A DNA stretch of 64,000 nt, taken from positions 213,707 through 277,706 of the forward strand of contig NZ_JASISQ010000004.1 in the NCBI RefSeq assembly GCF_030063205.1. Direction: 5' to 3'. A program made the position numbers and the translations under genes. The notes beneath the pieces were generated by a model. The model did not search any database, had not been told where the DNA came from, and worked only from the letters and a program-made list of their open reading frames with translations. This DNA is from Arthrobacter antibioticus. GTDB lineage: Bacteria > Actinomycetota > Actinomycetes > Actinomycetales > Micrococcaceae. Within the stretch, counting starts at the first letter, position 1; each line of letters starts with the position of its first letter. Positions 27,891 through 36,341 of this stretch are shown here, one piece after another.

Positions 27891-29072
27891 ATGCGGTGGA
27901 CAAACCAGGAACTCAATCAGCCACTCTTCCCCGAGCAAACCAGCAGTGCCGTGGACGTTGCTGCAATGTGCTTACCCGGGGCACAGCCGCTGCTGCCGTT
28001 GGCCGGACTTCTCAAAAGCGTGCAGACACCAGAGTTTGCCGGAATTACTTTTCATGAAGTGCTTTCAAAGTCGGCCCTGAACAAGGTGCCGCCCAGTTCG
28101 GCCATGCCTTTTACTTGGACAGTAAACCCATACCGCGGCTGCTCCCATGCGTGCGTCTACTGCTTCGCCCGCAAAAGCCACACATATTTAGATTTTGACC
28201 CTGGAGTTGATTTTGATTCCCAGGTTGTTGTCAAAGCTAACGTGGCAGAAGTGTTGCGCAAAGAACTATTCAAGGCCTCATGGAAGCACGAGCATGTGGC
28301 GTTGGGAACCAACACGGATCCCTACCAACGCGCTGAAGGCCGCTATAAGCTCATGCCTGGAATCATCAGCGCCCTCGCTGACTCAGGGACACCATTCTCC
28401 ATCTTGACGAAAGGCACCTTACTGGCCAGAGATATCCCCTTGCTCCGTCAGGCCGGAGAACAGGTCAGCATTGGCATGGGTATCTCGCTGGCGCTTGTGG
28501 ACCAGGAGTTGGCTCATACGCTGGAGCCTGGCACTCCCACACCCAAGGCTCGGCTGGGCCTGATCACCAGATTGCGAGACGCCGGGCTTCCCTGCGGTGT
28601 CATGGCGATGCCTATTCTGCCGTGGTTGACCGATTCTGAGCAGGCTCTGGATTCGCTGCTGGCGGCGTTAGCTGCTGCCGGAGCCACGGGAGTAAGCGCT
28701 GGCGCCCTCTATTTGCGGGCAGGGACCAGAGAGTGGTTCATGCAATGGTTGGCTCGGGAACATCCCGCATTGGTGGGACGTTATCAGCATCTCTACGGAT
28801 CAGGCGCGTATGCCTCTAAGGAATACCGCCAGTGGCTTGCCCTTCGTGTGAAAAAAGCCAAGCTCAGGCATGGCTTCATATCTCAGGGATTTGTTCATGA
28901 CCCACGGCAGGAAGAGGCACAATATCCCCCAGGCAGCCTGCCTGAAATGAGCTCCCAGGCCACCGCACCTGCCAGCACAACTTTAAGGGAGCAGTCCAGT
29001 ACCGGTAGCAAAAAAGCGGGACCCTCCGTGGAGAGTCCCGCCTCAATCAGTCTTGCCCCCACATTGTTCTAA
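27891..29072 (+). CDS. Rv2578c-family radical SAM protein, SOS-controlled
   Basis: SplB-like radical SAM protein, 393 residues, with the cluster motif Cx3Cx2C at Cys84, Cys88 and Cys91 (NPYRGCSHACVYCF) and the ALGTNTDPYQRAEGRYKLMPGI segment typical of the family. The MRW start matches mycobacterial Rv2578c homologues, which I recall as LexA-controlled. The LexA box at 27868-27883 supports a DNA-damage role; the reaction is unknown. After QGFVHDPR the last ~55 residues are low complexity and read through another gene's terminator, so the tail may be a recent extension. No Shine-Dalgarno sequence. Confidence 0.88.
   Translation: MRWTNQELNQPLFPEQTSSAVDVAAMCLPGAQPLLPLAGLLKSVQTPEFAGITFHEVLSKSALNKVPPSSAMPFTWTVNPYRGCSHACVYCFARKSHTYLDFDPGVDFDSQVVVKANVAEVLRKELFKASWKHEHVALGTNTDPYQRAEGRYKLMPGIISALADSGTPFSILTKGTLLARDIPLLRQAGEQVSIGMGISLALVDQELAHTLEPGTPTPKARLGLITRLRDAGLPCGVMAMPILPWLTDSEQALDSLLAALAAAGATGVSAGALYLRAGTREWFMQWLAREHPALVGRYQHLYGSGAYASKEYRQWLALRVKKAKLRHGFISQGFVHDPRQEEAQYPPGSLPEMSSQATAPASTTLREQSSTGSKKAGPSVESPASISLAPTLF
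29010..29041 (-). terminator. Intrinsic terminator of the DUF5302 gene, inside the opposing ORF
   Basis: On the minus strand GCGGGACTCTCC/GGAGGGTCCCGC forms a 12-bp stem with one mismatch and a 2-nt loop, followed by TTTTTT (29010-29015). It ends the minus-strand DUF5302 unit but lies within the 3' coding end of the plus-strand radical SAM gene. Confidence 0.85.
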
Positions 29073-29139
29073 ACACACATCTAGGCTCGCTGCTGCAGAA
29101 ACTCAGTTGTGGTCAGCCCCTGTGGGGTGCAACCGCGGG

Positions 29140-29331
29140 TTATCCGCTCTTGCGGCGGAACTCACGTTTGTGACTGGCTGCACCGTGTGATGCGTTGATT
29201 TTTGCATCGCTAGCGGCGCCAACACTGCCATGCTGCTTGTTCTTCTTGTTTTCCAGCGCCTGTCGAAACTTTTCTTTGGTTTCCTCACTGGCACCGTTGG
29301 GGGCTTGTTCGTCGTGGTTTTCACTCGTCAT
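29140..29331 (-). CDS. DUF5302 family small protein
   Basis: 63 residues, highly charged, with no membrane segment. The core EETKEKFRQALENKKNKQHGSVGAASD and basic tail HKREFRRKSG fit the DUF5302 family common in Actinobacteria; function unknown. ATG 29331 is preceded by AAGGAGG, a strong ribosome site, which decides it over 29382. Confidence 0.85.
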   Translation of the reverse strand: MTSENHDEQAPNGASEETKEKFRQALENKKNKQHGSVGAASDAKINASHGAASHKREFRRKSG

Positions 29332-29515
29332 GGCACAACCTCCTTGGGGTCTTCTGCACTTAGTCTGGCACAGGGCACGCAATATTCAACACCTGTGCAG
29401 CCATTTATTCTCCACGTGCACCCCCTGGCAAGCACTTGCCAACAACTCGCTGCGGCTCCCTGCGGCCATACGCTGGCCGTTCAACGACGCCTGCCAAACA
29501 GCCGGAAGAAAACTA

Positions 29516-29956
29516 TCAGTGCGTCGTTTGCGCTCGGGAGGTGAAACTCACCAACGCGTGCACAATAGGGCGATCTGCCGGAATCCAGTCCAAGTCAAAG
29601 ATCTGTTGTCCCGCCAGCTCAACCCATTGCAACATGTCGTGATCCTCCAACGGTTCTGGTGTGCCGTCGATCACGGTGGCCAGCCACACGCGCATGGAGG
29701 CATGAGCATTCAACGGCCAGCCCTCGGCGGTTGGGCAGCACAGTTCAGCACCCAAAACAGACTTGACCCCCAGCTCCTCCAACAACTCCCTGTGTAGGGC
29801 TTCCTGCGGGGCTTCACCGGGCTCAATTTTCCCTCCTGGAAACTCCCACAACCCGGCCAACTCAGGTGGGGCACTGCGTCTTGCAGCTAAAAGCATCGAA
29901 GGTTTTTCCAAAGAATCCACGAGGGCCGCGCCCACTATCTGTTTCTGCGTAGTCAC
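29516..29956 (-). CDS. NUDIX hydrolase (MutT-like dNTP pyrophosphohydrolase)
   Basis: 146 residues, complete NUDIX box GGKIEPGEAPQEALHRELLEELGV, with the preceding LAGLWEFPGGK typical of MutT/8-oxo-dGTP-type sanitising enzymes. Probably hydrolyses a damaged or non-canonical (d)NTP to the monophosphate. It is divergent from the MFS gene with 138 bp between. The exact substrate cannot be told from sequence. Confidence 0.9.
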   Translation of the reverse strand: MTTQKQIVGAALVDSLEKPSMLLAARRSAPPELAGLWEFPGGKIEPGEAPQEALHRELLEELGVKSVLGAELCCPTAEGWPLNAHASMRVWLATVIDGTPEPLEDHDMLQWVELAGQQIFDLDWIPADRPIVHALVSFTSRAQTTH

Positions 29957-30094
29957 AGCTTTAGTCTATGGCGAACTAGACTGGAGCTGGCATCTAGATG
30001 TCTTGCACCGCATGGCCCCGACAAATCGGCGCCGGCACCGCCCGCCCAGCACAGAGCGGATGCGGAGGAAATCCACCCTGCGAAAGTATTATTC

Positions 30095-31327
30095 ATGACC
30101 CTGGTTAAAAACCTGCGCGACACCACGCCCGCATCACCAAAGGTTGTGGCCTGGGCAATCTTGTCTCTGGCCATCGGCGGGTTTGGGATCGGCACCACCG
30201 AATTTGCCATGATGGGTCTTCTGCCCAACGTCGCTGAAGGTGTGGGCGTCAGCGTCCCAACGGCCGGACACGTGATCTCTGCCTACGCGCTGGGTGTTGT
30301 CATTGGTGCGCCACTGTTGATCGCCGTCAGCGCCAAAATGCCACGCAAGGCATTGGCGCTAAGTTTGATGGCCCTTTTTACTGTAGGCAACCTGCTCTCG
30401 GTTTTCGCCAATGACTACACAACGCTTTTGATCACTCGTTTCATTGCCGGGCTGCCCCACGGTGCATTCTTTGGTGTTGCTGCAGTGCTGGCTGCATCGA
30501 TGGTTGCGCCAACAAAGCGCGGCAGGGCAATTTCCATGGTCATGATGGGCTTGTCCGTAGCCAATGTCCTTGGTGTACCACTGGCGACCTTTGTAGGTCA
30601 GCAGTTCGGGTGGCGCTGGCTGTTCGTTTTGGTCGCCCTCATTGGTGTGATCACCATGGTGTGCATGTCCATCTTCGTTCCCGCACAGAAAGCACACCCG
30701 GACGCTAGCCTGCGCAACGAGCTGAGCGCCCTTCGCCGCGGGCAGATGTGGCTGACGCTCCTGATCGGGGTAGTCGGTTTTGGCGGCTTCTTTGCCGTCT
30801 ACACTTACGTTGCCAACACCATGACCGATGTTGCCGGCTTCGCCTCCGACTTCCTGCCGATCATTGTTGGTCTGTACGGGGTGGGCATGGTGGTTGGAAA
30901 CTATGTGGGCGGGCGGATTGCCGACTGGTCCGTCATGGGCAGCATCTACCTTGTCATGGGCTTTATTGCAGCGATGCTTGTCATTTATGCGCTCTCAGTT
31001 CACATTCAATGGATGGCCCTGCTCATGATCTTTGTCATTGGCGCCTCAGGCGCCATGCTCATTCCCTCGCTGCAAACAAGACTGCTGGATGTTTCCCCGG
31101 GGGCGCCAACGTTGGCGTCCTCGTTAAACCACTCTGCACTAAACCTGGCTAATGCGCTTGGCGCCTTTCTCGGTGGGCTGGTCATCACCTGGGGATGGGG
31201 CTACACGGCTCCAGCCTTGGTGGGTGCGGTTCTAGCCGTATTGGGACTTGGCATTGCCTTGTTCAGTGGGTTCCTGGACAAACGTGGCCAGAAAAAAGCC
31301 CAGCTGAGCCCATCCCCCACCAGCTGA
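30095..31327 (+). CDS. MFS transporter, drug:H+ antiporter (DHA1) type
   Basis: 410 residues with about 12 membrane segments. The GFGIGTTEFAMMGLLPNVAEG start and GHVISAYALGVVIGAPLL are typical of the AraJ/Cmr-like DHA1 subfamily of exporters. Loop 2-3 has SAKMPRKALAL. Probably effluxes a sugar, nucleoside or drug; substrate unknown. It is followed by a 32-bp repeat array that begins at its stop codon. Confidence 0.88.
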   Translation: MTLVKNLRDTTPASPKVVAWAILSLAIGGFGIGTTEFAMMGLLPNVAEGVGVSVPTAGHVISAYALGVVIGAPLLIAVSAKMPRKALALSLMALFTVGNLLSVFANDYTTLLITRFIAGLPHGAFFGVAAVLAASMVAPTKRGRAISMVMMGLSVANVLGVPLATFVGQQFGWRWLFVLVALIGVITMVCMSIFVPAQKAHPDASLRNELSALRRGQMWLTLLIGVVGFGGFFAVYTYVANTMTDVAGFASDFLPIIVGLYGVGMVVGNYVGGRIADWSVMGSIYLVMGFIAAMLVIYALSVHIQWMALLMIFVIGASGAMLIPSLQTRLLDVSPGAPTLASSLNHSALNLANALGAFLGGLVITWGWGYTAPALVGAVLAVLGLGIALFSGFLDKRGQKKAQLSPSPTS

Positions 31328-31414
31328 CGCTCGCTCACTTAACGTCGGTTTCCGCTCAACGCTCGCTCACTTAACGTCGGTTTCTGCTCAACGCTCGCTC
31401 ACTTAACGTCGGTT
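31327..31414. repeat. 32-bp tandem repeat x2.75 between convergent genes
   Basis: ACGCTCGCTCACTTAACGTC starts copies at 31327, 31359 and 31391, 32 bp apart, differing at one base (TTTCCGC/TTTCTGC). The array fills the gap between the stop of the MFS gene and the stop of the CDF gene, touching both. There are no spacers, so it is not CRISPR. Confidence 0.95.
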
Positions 31415-32351
31415 AGGGCAGAGCTTCAGGCTCATGAGTGGCAGTGTAAATATCTGGCTCTAGGTAGATGACCTTGGCAATCGGAACAGCTGCCCGAACA
31501 CGTTTCTCGGCAGCGTTAATGGCTTCGGCAATCTGCAATCCAGTTTCGCAGGCATCAACAGCGATCTTGGCTGCCACCAGCAGTTCCTCAGGACCAAGGT
31601 GCAGGGTTTTTAGGTGGATAATCCTGCTCACTCCCTCGCCAACGAGGGCGGCTTCAACAGCCTGTATGTCACCAGCGTTTGCAGACTCTCCCAAGAGCAA
31701 CGACTTCGTCTCCAAGGCCAGAATGACAGCCACACACACCAGAAGCACACCAATTAATGCTGTACCTGCTGCATCCCACAAACCGTTGCCGGTGGCTATA
31801 GTCATGGATACGCCAAAGAGTGCGAAGACCAAACCCACAAGTGCCGCCGAATCCTCCAGCAGCACCACAGGAAGTTCCGGGGCCTTTGCCGTTTTAATGA
31901 ATTGCGCCCAGCTGCGCTTGCCTCGCGTTACGTTGGATTCTTTGACAGCTACATAGAATGAGCGGCCCTCCAACGCGATCGCCCCCAGCAACACCACAAC
32001 GGGTACCCACGCCCACTGCGGTTCCATACCGTGGGGATGCTGCCATTTCTGGAATGCCTCATAGAGGGCGAACAGTCCACCAACACTGAACAACACAATG
32101 GAGACAATGAAAGCGTAGATGTAGCGTTCGCGGCCGTAGCCAAAGGGATGTTCAGCACTCGCTTGGCGTTTGGACTTTTTGCCGCCAATCAGCAATAACA
32201 GCTGGTTTCCCGAGTCGGCTACGGAGTGAATGCCCTCCGCCAGCATCGATGAAGAAAGCGTCAAAAAATACGCTAGGAACTTCATCACGGCAATGGACAG
32301 ATTCGCAATTAGCGCGGCAACTATCGCCTTGCTTCCACCTTCGTGAGACAC
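31413..32351 (-). CDS. Cation diffusion facilitator family transporter
   Basis: 312 residues. Membrane domain of about six helices, with the metal-site motif SMLAEGIHSVADSGNQ in TM2 and LLEDSAALVGLVFALFG in TM5, then a cytosolic C-terminal domain (about 215-305). Exports divalent cations such as Zn2+ or Mn2+ in exchange for protons; metal not predictable. The stop codon borders the 32-bp repeat array. Confidence 0.9.
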   Translation of the reverse strand: MSHEGGSKAIVAALIANLSIAVMKFLAYFLTLSSSMLAEGIHSVADSGNQLLLLIGGKKSKRQASAEHPFGYGRERYIYAFIVSIVLFSVGGLFALYEAFQKWQHPHGMEPQWAWVPVVVLLGAIALEGRSFYVAVKESNVTRGKRSWAQFIKTAKAPELPVVLLEDSAALVGLVFALFGVSMTIATGNGLWDAAGTALIGVLLVCVAVILALETKSLLLGESANAGDIQAVEAALVGEGVSRIIHLKTLHLGPEELLVAAKIAVDACETGLQIAEAINAAEKRVRAAVPIAKVIYLEPDIYTATHEPEALP

Positions 32352-32579
32352 AGGTACTTCCCCTCAACTCTTAGCAGAGTCGAAACCGACCTGCCTGGAC
32401 GCGCTGTCCACAAAAAAGAGTTTACAGTCGCCCCGGCACTCAAGCACCCATTCGTAACGGTGGCTGCACCAGTACTTCAGCGCTGGTGGGCCTCACTGCC
32501 TGGCGCAGCTCCCGCCGTCGTACGCGGTAAAAGAGTTGAGCTCTCACCCGGTCCACAAAAAGGCGATCAGAAAAAGAAT

Positions 32580-33491
32580 CTAGGCACCGCGGCGCTGGGC
32601 CCTCGCACTGGCGTAGAGGCACACGGTAGCGGCTGTGCCGAGGTTCAAGGACTCTGCCGCACCGTATACGGGCACTGCCACTCGGTGGTCAGCCAACGCC
32701 TTCTCCTCCCCCGCCAATCCTTGGGCTTCATTGCCAAAGAGCCACACTGTGGGATCTTCCAGATCGTAAGTGGAGTCGGGGATTTGTTGGTCAAAGGACC
32801 GAGCGGCACTTTCGTCCTGCAGCAAGTCCAAATTCAATTGGCCATAGCCATCAGCGGCCAGGACGCCCACACCGGCCGCCTTCGCAGCGGCCACGACCTC
32901 GGTGAGGTCTGCACCCAGCACAACCGGCAGATGAAACAACGAGCCGGCAGTTGCACGGACTGCCTTCGGATTGTAAATATCTACACTTGACTGGGAGAAA
33001 ATGACGGCGTCAGCGCCGGCAGCATCGGCTGCCCGCAGGACAGTTCCGGCATTGCCTGGATCCTGCACACGGCACAACATGGCGATCAGCTTGGGTTTGG
33101 AGGCCATCACCTGCGCCAAAGGGACATCCACGAAGTTGCACACGGCCACCATACCTTGCGGAGTGAGAGTGTCTGTCATGGCCGCCAGCACAAGCTCGCT
33201 GGCGATCCGCACCTGCAAACGTGCGATGGGAGCGGAGGCCGCCTCAAGCAGTTCGGGGTATTTCCGCAAGCTCTCCACAGTTGCGTAAAGTGCCTCAACC
33301 ACTGCGGTGCCTCCTGCTGCAAGACATTCGCGGTGGGCACGCAGAGCCTCCCGCACGGCTTGCGGGCCCTCAGCTAAAAACTGTCGTCGCTTTAAACGGC
33401 TCGAGCGCCCAACCAGCTTGGCAACATCCCTCACTCGATCTGCTCGAGGATTGGTCATTGCTTCTGCTGGTGGGCGCCCGGGTGCATTCAT
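32580..33491 (-). CDS. TrmH/SpoU family RNA 2'-O-methyltransferase
   Basis: SPOUT methyltransferase acting on rRNA or tRNA ribose, 303 residues. N-terminal substrate-binding domain (RRQFLAEGPQAVREAL), then motif 1 CRVQDPGNAGTVLRAADAAG, motif 2 VWLFGNEAQGL, and motif 3 ESLNLGTAATVCLYASA. ATG 33491 is chosen because TAAAGT lies 7 nt upstream (leaderless); GTG 33512 and ATG 33458 are alternatives. It sits just beyond infC-rpmI-rplT, its usual place in Actinobacteria. Confidence 0.9.
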   Translation of the reverse strand: MNAPGRPPAEAMTNPRADRVRDVAKLVGRSSRLKRRQFLAEGPQAVREALRAHRECLAAGGTAVVEALYATVESLRKYPELLEAASAPIARLQVRIASELVLAAMTDTLTPQGMVAVCNFVDVPLAQVMASKPKLIAMLCRVQDPGNAGTVLRAADAAGADAVIFSQSSVDIYNPKAVRATAGSLFHLPVVLGADLTEVVAAAKAAGVGVLAADGYGQLNLDLLQDESAARSFDQQIPDSTYDLEDPTVWLFGNEAQGLAGEEKALADHRVAVPVYGAAESLNLGTAATVCLYASARAQRRGA

Positions 33492-33557
33492 GCTTAGGAC
33501 TTTAGCAGTCACACGGCAAGAACTTGGAACCGCTAAGTTCCTAGGACAAAACTGGAA

Positions 33558-33941
33558 TTACTTCGCTGCAGGTGCTGACGTGTCAGCAGGCAGTGCAGCC
33601 TTTGCGATGTTCACCAAAGCGGCGAAAGCACCGGCGTCGTTCACAGCCAGATCGGCCAGCATGCGACGGTCAACCTCGATCTGCGCAGCCTTCAGGCCCT
33701 GGATCAAACGGTTGTAGGTCAGGCCGTTGGCGCGTGATGCAGCGTTGATACGCTGGATCCAGAGGCGACGGAAGTCACCCTTGCGCTTGCGGCGGTCGCC
33801 ATAGCTGTACACAAACGAGTGCAGCAGCTGCTCTTTGGCCTTACGGTAAAGGCGTGAACGCTGTCCGCGGTAACCCTTTGCGCGCTCAAGAACAACCCGA
33901 CGCTTTTTGTGGGCGTTTACGGCCCTCTTCACACGTGCCAC
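33558..33941 (-). CDS. rplT: 50S ribosomal protein L20
   Basis: 127 residues, fully typical: [37 protein letters not shown] at the N-terminus binds 23S rRNA and is needed early in 50S assembly. Last gene of infC-rpmI-rplT. A modest hairpin GGAAC...GTTCC around 33530 may end the operon. Confidence 0.98.
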   Translation of the reverse strand: MARVKRAVNAHKKRRVVLERAKGYRGQRSRLYRKAKEQLLHSFVYSYGDRRKRKGDFRRLWIQRINAASRANGLTYNRLIQGLKAAQIEVDRRMLADLAVNDAGAFAALVNIAKAALPADTSAPAAK

Positions 33942-34050
33942 GTGCGTACTCCTTCAATTTTAAAGATCCCAAGCCAATCATGCCGGGGAAGGCTTTGTTT
34001 GGATTGGTGTCAGTCCCGGAACTGGGAAGGACACCGATTGACTTGCGAAA

Positions 34051-34245
34051 TTAGATGCCGAGCATCTTTTTGATGTTGCGCACATCAGCCTTGGCGACCA
34101 ACAGGTCACCCTTCAGGCGACGCTTCAAGCTGGAAGGCTTGTGCTCCAGGTAGTGGCGGCGGTTGGCCTGCTGGCGACGCAGCTTACCGGAACCGGTCAG
34201 CTTGAATCGCTTCTTCGCACCACTATGTGTCTTCATTTTAGGCAT
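34051..34245 (-). CDS. rpmI: 50S ribosomal protein L35
   Basis: 64 residues, [31 protein letters not shown] as expected for bL35. Located between infC and rplT, with AGGAGACAGG as ribosome site just upstream. Confidence 0.98.
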   Translation of the reverse strand: MPKMKTHSGAKKRFKLTGSGKLRRQQANRRHYLEHKPSSLKRRLKGDLLVAKADVRNIKKMLGI

Positions 34246-34349
34246 GAGGACCTGTCTCCTTACGTATCCACCGGCGCTGCCTGTGGTTCTCTTGCAGCGA
34301 CCGGTTGGGTCACTGTGTGGGTGTATTCACTGCTGAAAAGGTGAAGACC

Positions 34350-35525
34350 TTATTCAGCCGAGTTGGGGGTTTCGGCCGCCGGTGCACTCTTTTCAGAGGC
34401 GGGCTTGGCGGCCGGTTTTGCTGCTGCTTTGGCTGCAGGCTTGCTTGCAGGCTTTGCAGCTGCAGGCTTTGCCATGGGCTTCGGCATGGGGATGGGCTTT
34501 GCGGTAACAGGCTTTGGCGCGGGAACAGGCTTGGGAGCTACGGCCGGCTTGGCTGCTGCAGCTTTCGCCACGGGAGCCTTGGCGGTGGGCGCCTTTGCCG
34601 CAGTAGCAGCCTTGGGAGCAGCAGCTTTCGCTGCCGGCGCCTTCGTGGGAGCCTTGGCAGGTGCGACGGCGGGAGCGGCCTTTTCTGCCGGAGCACTTGC
34701 CGCAGGTGCCGCAACAGTTGCGGAAGCATCCGTAGTAGGAGCTTCGGTAGCAGTTGTCTTTGTAGCTGTCGATGCAACAGTCGTGGCTTCCTGCGTTAGA
34801 GGAGCCGACTCTTTTTGTGCATCGCTGCTGGCCAGTGCCGGGACGTCCTCATTCAGGTGCAAACCTTCGGGAAGTAGTTCCGCCAAAGACTGGGTCATGG
34901 ACGTTTTATTGTCCCTGTCCACATCGACACGAGCGGTGCCATTGGCAACTGCCTCGTTGTGAGCCTTTGCATCCGCACGCTGCTGGTTGCGCCGCGCCTC
35001 AGCCTTGGCCTCAGCCTTGTTCTTCAACGGGCCGATAACCATGACCATGTTGCGGCCGTCAATACGGGGGCTTGATTCGATAACGCCAACCTCGGCCACC
35101 TCTGCAGCGAACTTCTGCAGGAGACGAATGCCCATTTCAGGGCGCTGCTGCTCACGGCCACGGAACTGAATCATGGCCTTGACCTTGTCACCGGCGCCGA
35201 GGAAGCGAAGAGCATGACCGCGCTTGGTCTCGTAATCGTGTTTGTCGATTTTGAGGCGGAAACGAATTTCCTTCAAAACGGTGTTGGTCTGGTTCTTGCG
35301 GGCTTCACGAGCCTTGACGGCGGCTTCGTACTTGTACTTGCCGAAGTCCATCAGTTTGCACACCGGCGGCTTTGCCGTCGGCGCTACCTCAACCAGATCC
35401 AAGTCGGACTCGGCTGCTAAACGGAGGGCGTCCTCAATGCGGACAACTCCCACTTGTTCGCCTGCCGGCCCAACCAACCGCACCTCGGGGACGCGGATTC
35501 GATCATTGATGCGTGGCTCGCTAAT
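34350..35525 (-). CDS. infC: Translation initiation factor IF-3 with AUU start and long Ala/Lys/Pro tail
   Basis: IF-3 controls start-codon fidelity and subunit separation. I place the start at ATT 35525: AGGAG lies 6 nt upstream and the protein then begins [19 protein letters not shown], exactly where IF-3 homology begins; the in-frame ATG 35543 has no ribosome site. AUU starts on infC allow autoregulation, as in E. coli. The body (to about residue 180) has both IF-3 domains ([19 protein letters not shown] linker, [18 protein letters not shown]). A further ~190 residues, mostly Ala, Lys and Pro in repeated AAKAPAAK-like units, form a disordered basic tail. Confidence 0.93.
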   Translation of the reverse strand: MSEPRINDRIRVPEVRLVGPAGEQVGVVRIEDALRLAAESDLDLVEVAPTAKPPVCKLMDFGKYKYEAAVKAREARKNQTNTVLKEIRFRLKIDKHDYETKRGHALRFLGAGDKVKAMIQFRGREQQRPEMGIRLLQKFAAEVAEVGVIESSPRIDGRNMVMVIGPLKNKAEAKAEARRNQQRADAKAHNEAVANGTARVDVDRDNKTSMTQSLAELLPEGLHLNEDVPALASSDAQKESAPLTQEATTVASTATKTTATEAPTTDASATVAAPAASAPAEKAAPAVAPAKAPTKAPAAKAAAPKAATAAKAPTAKAPVAKAAAAKPAVAPKPVPAPKPVTAKPIPMPKPMAKPAAAKPASKPAAKAAAKPAAKPASEKSAPAAETPNSAE

Positions 35526-35800
35526 GTGTAGCTCCTGTTGCATAAGAAAGGGTGAGTACCACCAGCAACGAAGAAGGCCTCCAATTTGCTGATGCAATGG
35601 AGGCCTCGAATGATCGGCGCGGAACCCCCGTCAAAGGGATTACCTGCCTTTCACAAAGGAAAGGCGCCAACCTGAACCAGACAACGCCAATATTGGGTCG
35701 AAAGGTGGGAGAGGACTCCACTTGCAAACTCTCTGCTGCAGAGGTTATGGCCCAAATGACTTTCATCTTTTGAACACACGATAAATAACAGCATCGAGTC
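35526..35800 (-). other. Structured infC leader
   Basis: The 5' leader of infC-rpmI-rplT holds at least two good hairpins: AGGCCTCCA/TGGAGGCCT (35575-35606, with inner TTGC/GCAA) and GCCTTTC/GAAAGGC (35646-35665). There is a candidate promoter further up (TTGTCA, then TATTTA after 19 bp) that ends near 35785. No T tract follows the hairpins on the minus strand. Leaders of this operon are often targets of ribosomal-protein feedback, so a regulatory role is plausible but not shown. Confidence 0.5.
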
Positions 35801-35822
35801 GGTCTATGACAAGCTTAGCAGC

Positions 35823-36230
35823 ATGAGTACCCCAGATAATAATTCGGACACCCGCAACACGTTTCAGAGCGCCCCCGAAGAGGCCCTGACGGACACAGAG
35901 GCAGCTTCGGTGGTGCGTGATATCGCTGAAGTTCCGGCCATTGAAGTCATTACGACGGCGGCCGTTCACCTCATGAGCGCCGCTGCAGTTAAGTGCGGAC
36001 TGGCTGCAGGTCCTGGCGCAGAAGAGCTAAAGGATTTGGATGAAGCCCGCAAGCTCATCACAGCTCTGGCCGGCTTCGTGACCGCCGCATCGCCTGAAAT
36101 TGGCAGCCAGCACGCCGGACCATTGCGCGATGGTTTACGCTCACTCCAGCTCGCATTCCGCGAGGCCTCGGAATTCCCAGACGCCCCCGGCAAGGGCCCG
36201 GGCGAGAAGTTCACAGGCGCAGTCAACTAA
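35823..36230 (+). CDS. DUF1844 domain protein
   Basis: 135 residues. After a Ser/Asn-rich start, EVPAIEVITTAAVHLMSAAAVKCGLAAG and LDEARKLITALAGFV...GPLRDGLRSLQLAFREA form the helical DUF1844 domain. It is conserved next to infC in Actinobacteria, divergently transcribed; function unknown. Soluble, with no signal peptide. Confidence 0.88.
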   Translation: MSTPDNNSDTRNTFQSAPEEALTDTEAASVVRDIAEVPAIEVITTAAVHLMSAAAVKCGLAAGPGAEELKDLDEARKLITALAGFVTAASPEIGSQHAGPLRDGLRSLQLAFREASEFPDAPGKGPGEKFTGAVN

Positions 36231-36252
36231 TTCCGCTTAGTAGTCCCCCACT

Positions 36253-36314
36253 TGCCGCCGTTGCGGTTGCACATTCCGCCGTTGTAGCGGTGGCGTGCAA
36301 ACGAAACGGCGGCA
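36253..36314. terminator. Long imperfect inverted repeat between convergent genes
   Basis: TGCCGCCGTTGCGGTTGCAC (36253-36272) pairs with 36295-36314 at 18 of 20 positions, enclosing a smaller CCGCC/GGTGG hairpin. It lies between DUF1844 (plus) and an MFS gene (minus) and probably ends both. A weak T-rich tract (GTTTTCTT) follows on the plus side. Confidence 0.6.
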
Positions 36315-36341
36315 TATGTTTTCTTGGGGTCTGTTTGTCAC

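Noticed and set aside
34363-34962. 199-codon Ala/Gly-rich plus-strand ORF opposite infC
   Set aside because: Mirror of the repetitive Ala/Lys/Pro tail of IF-3; composition comes from the repeat on the other strand.
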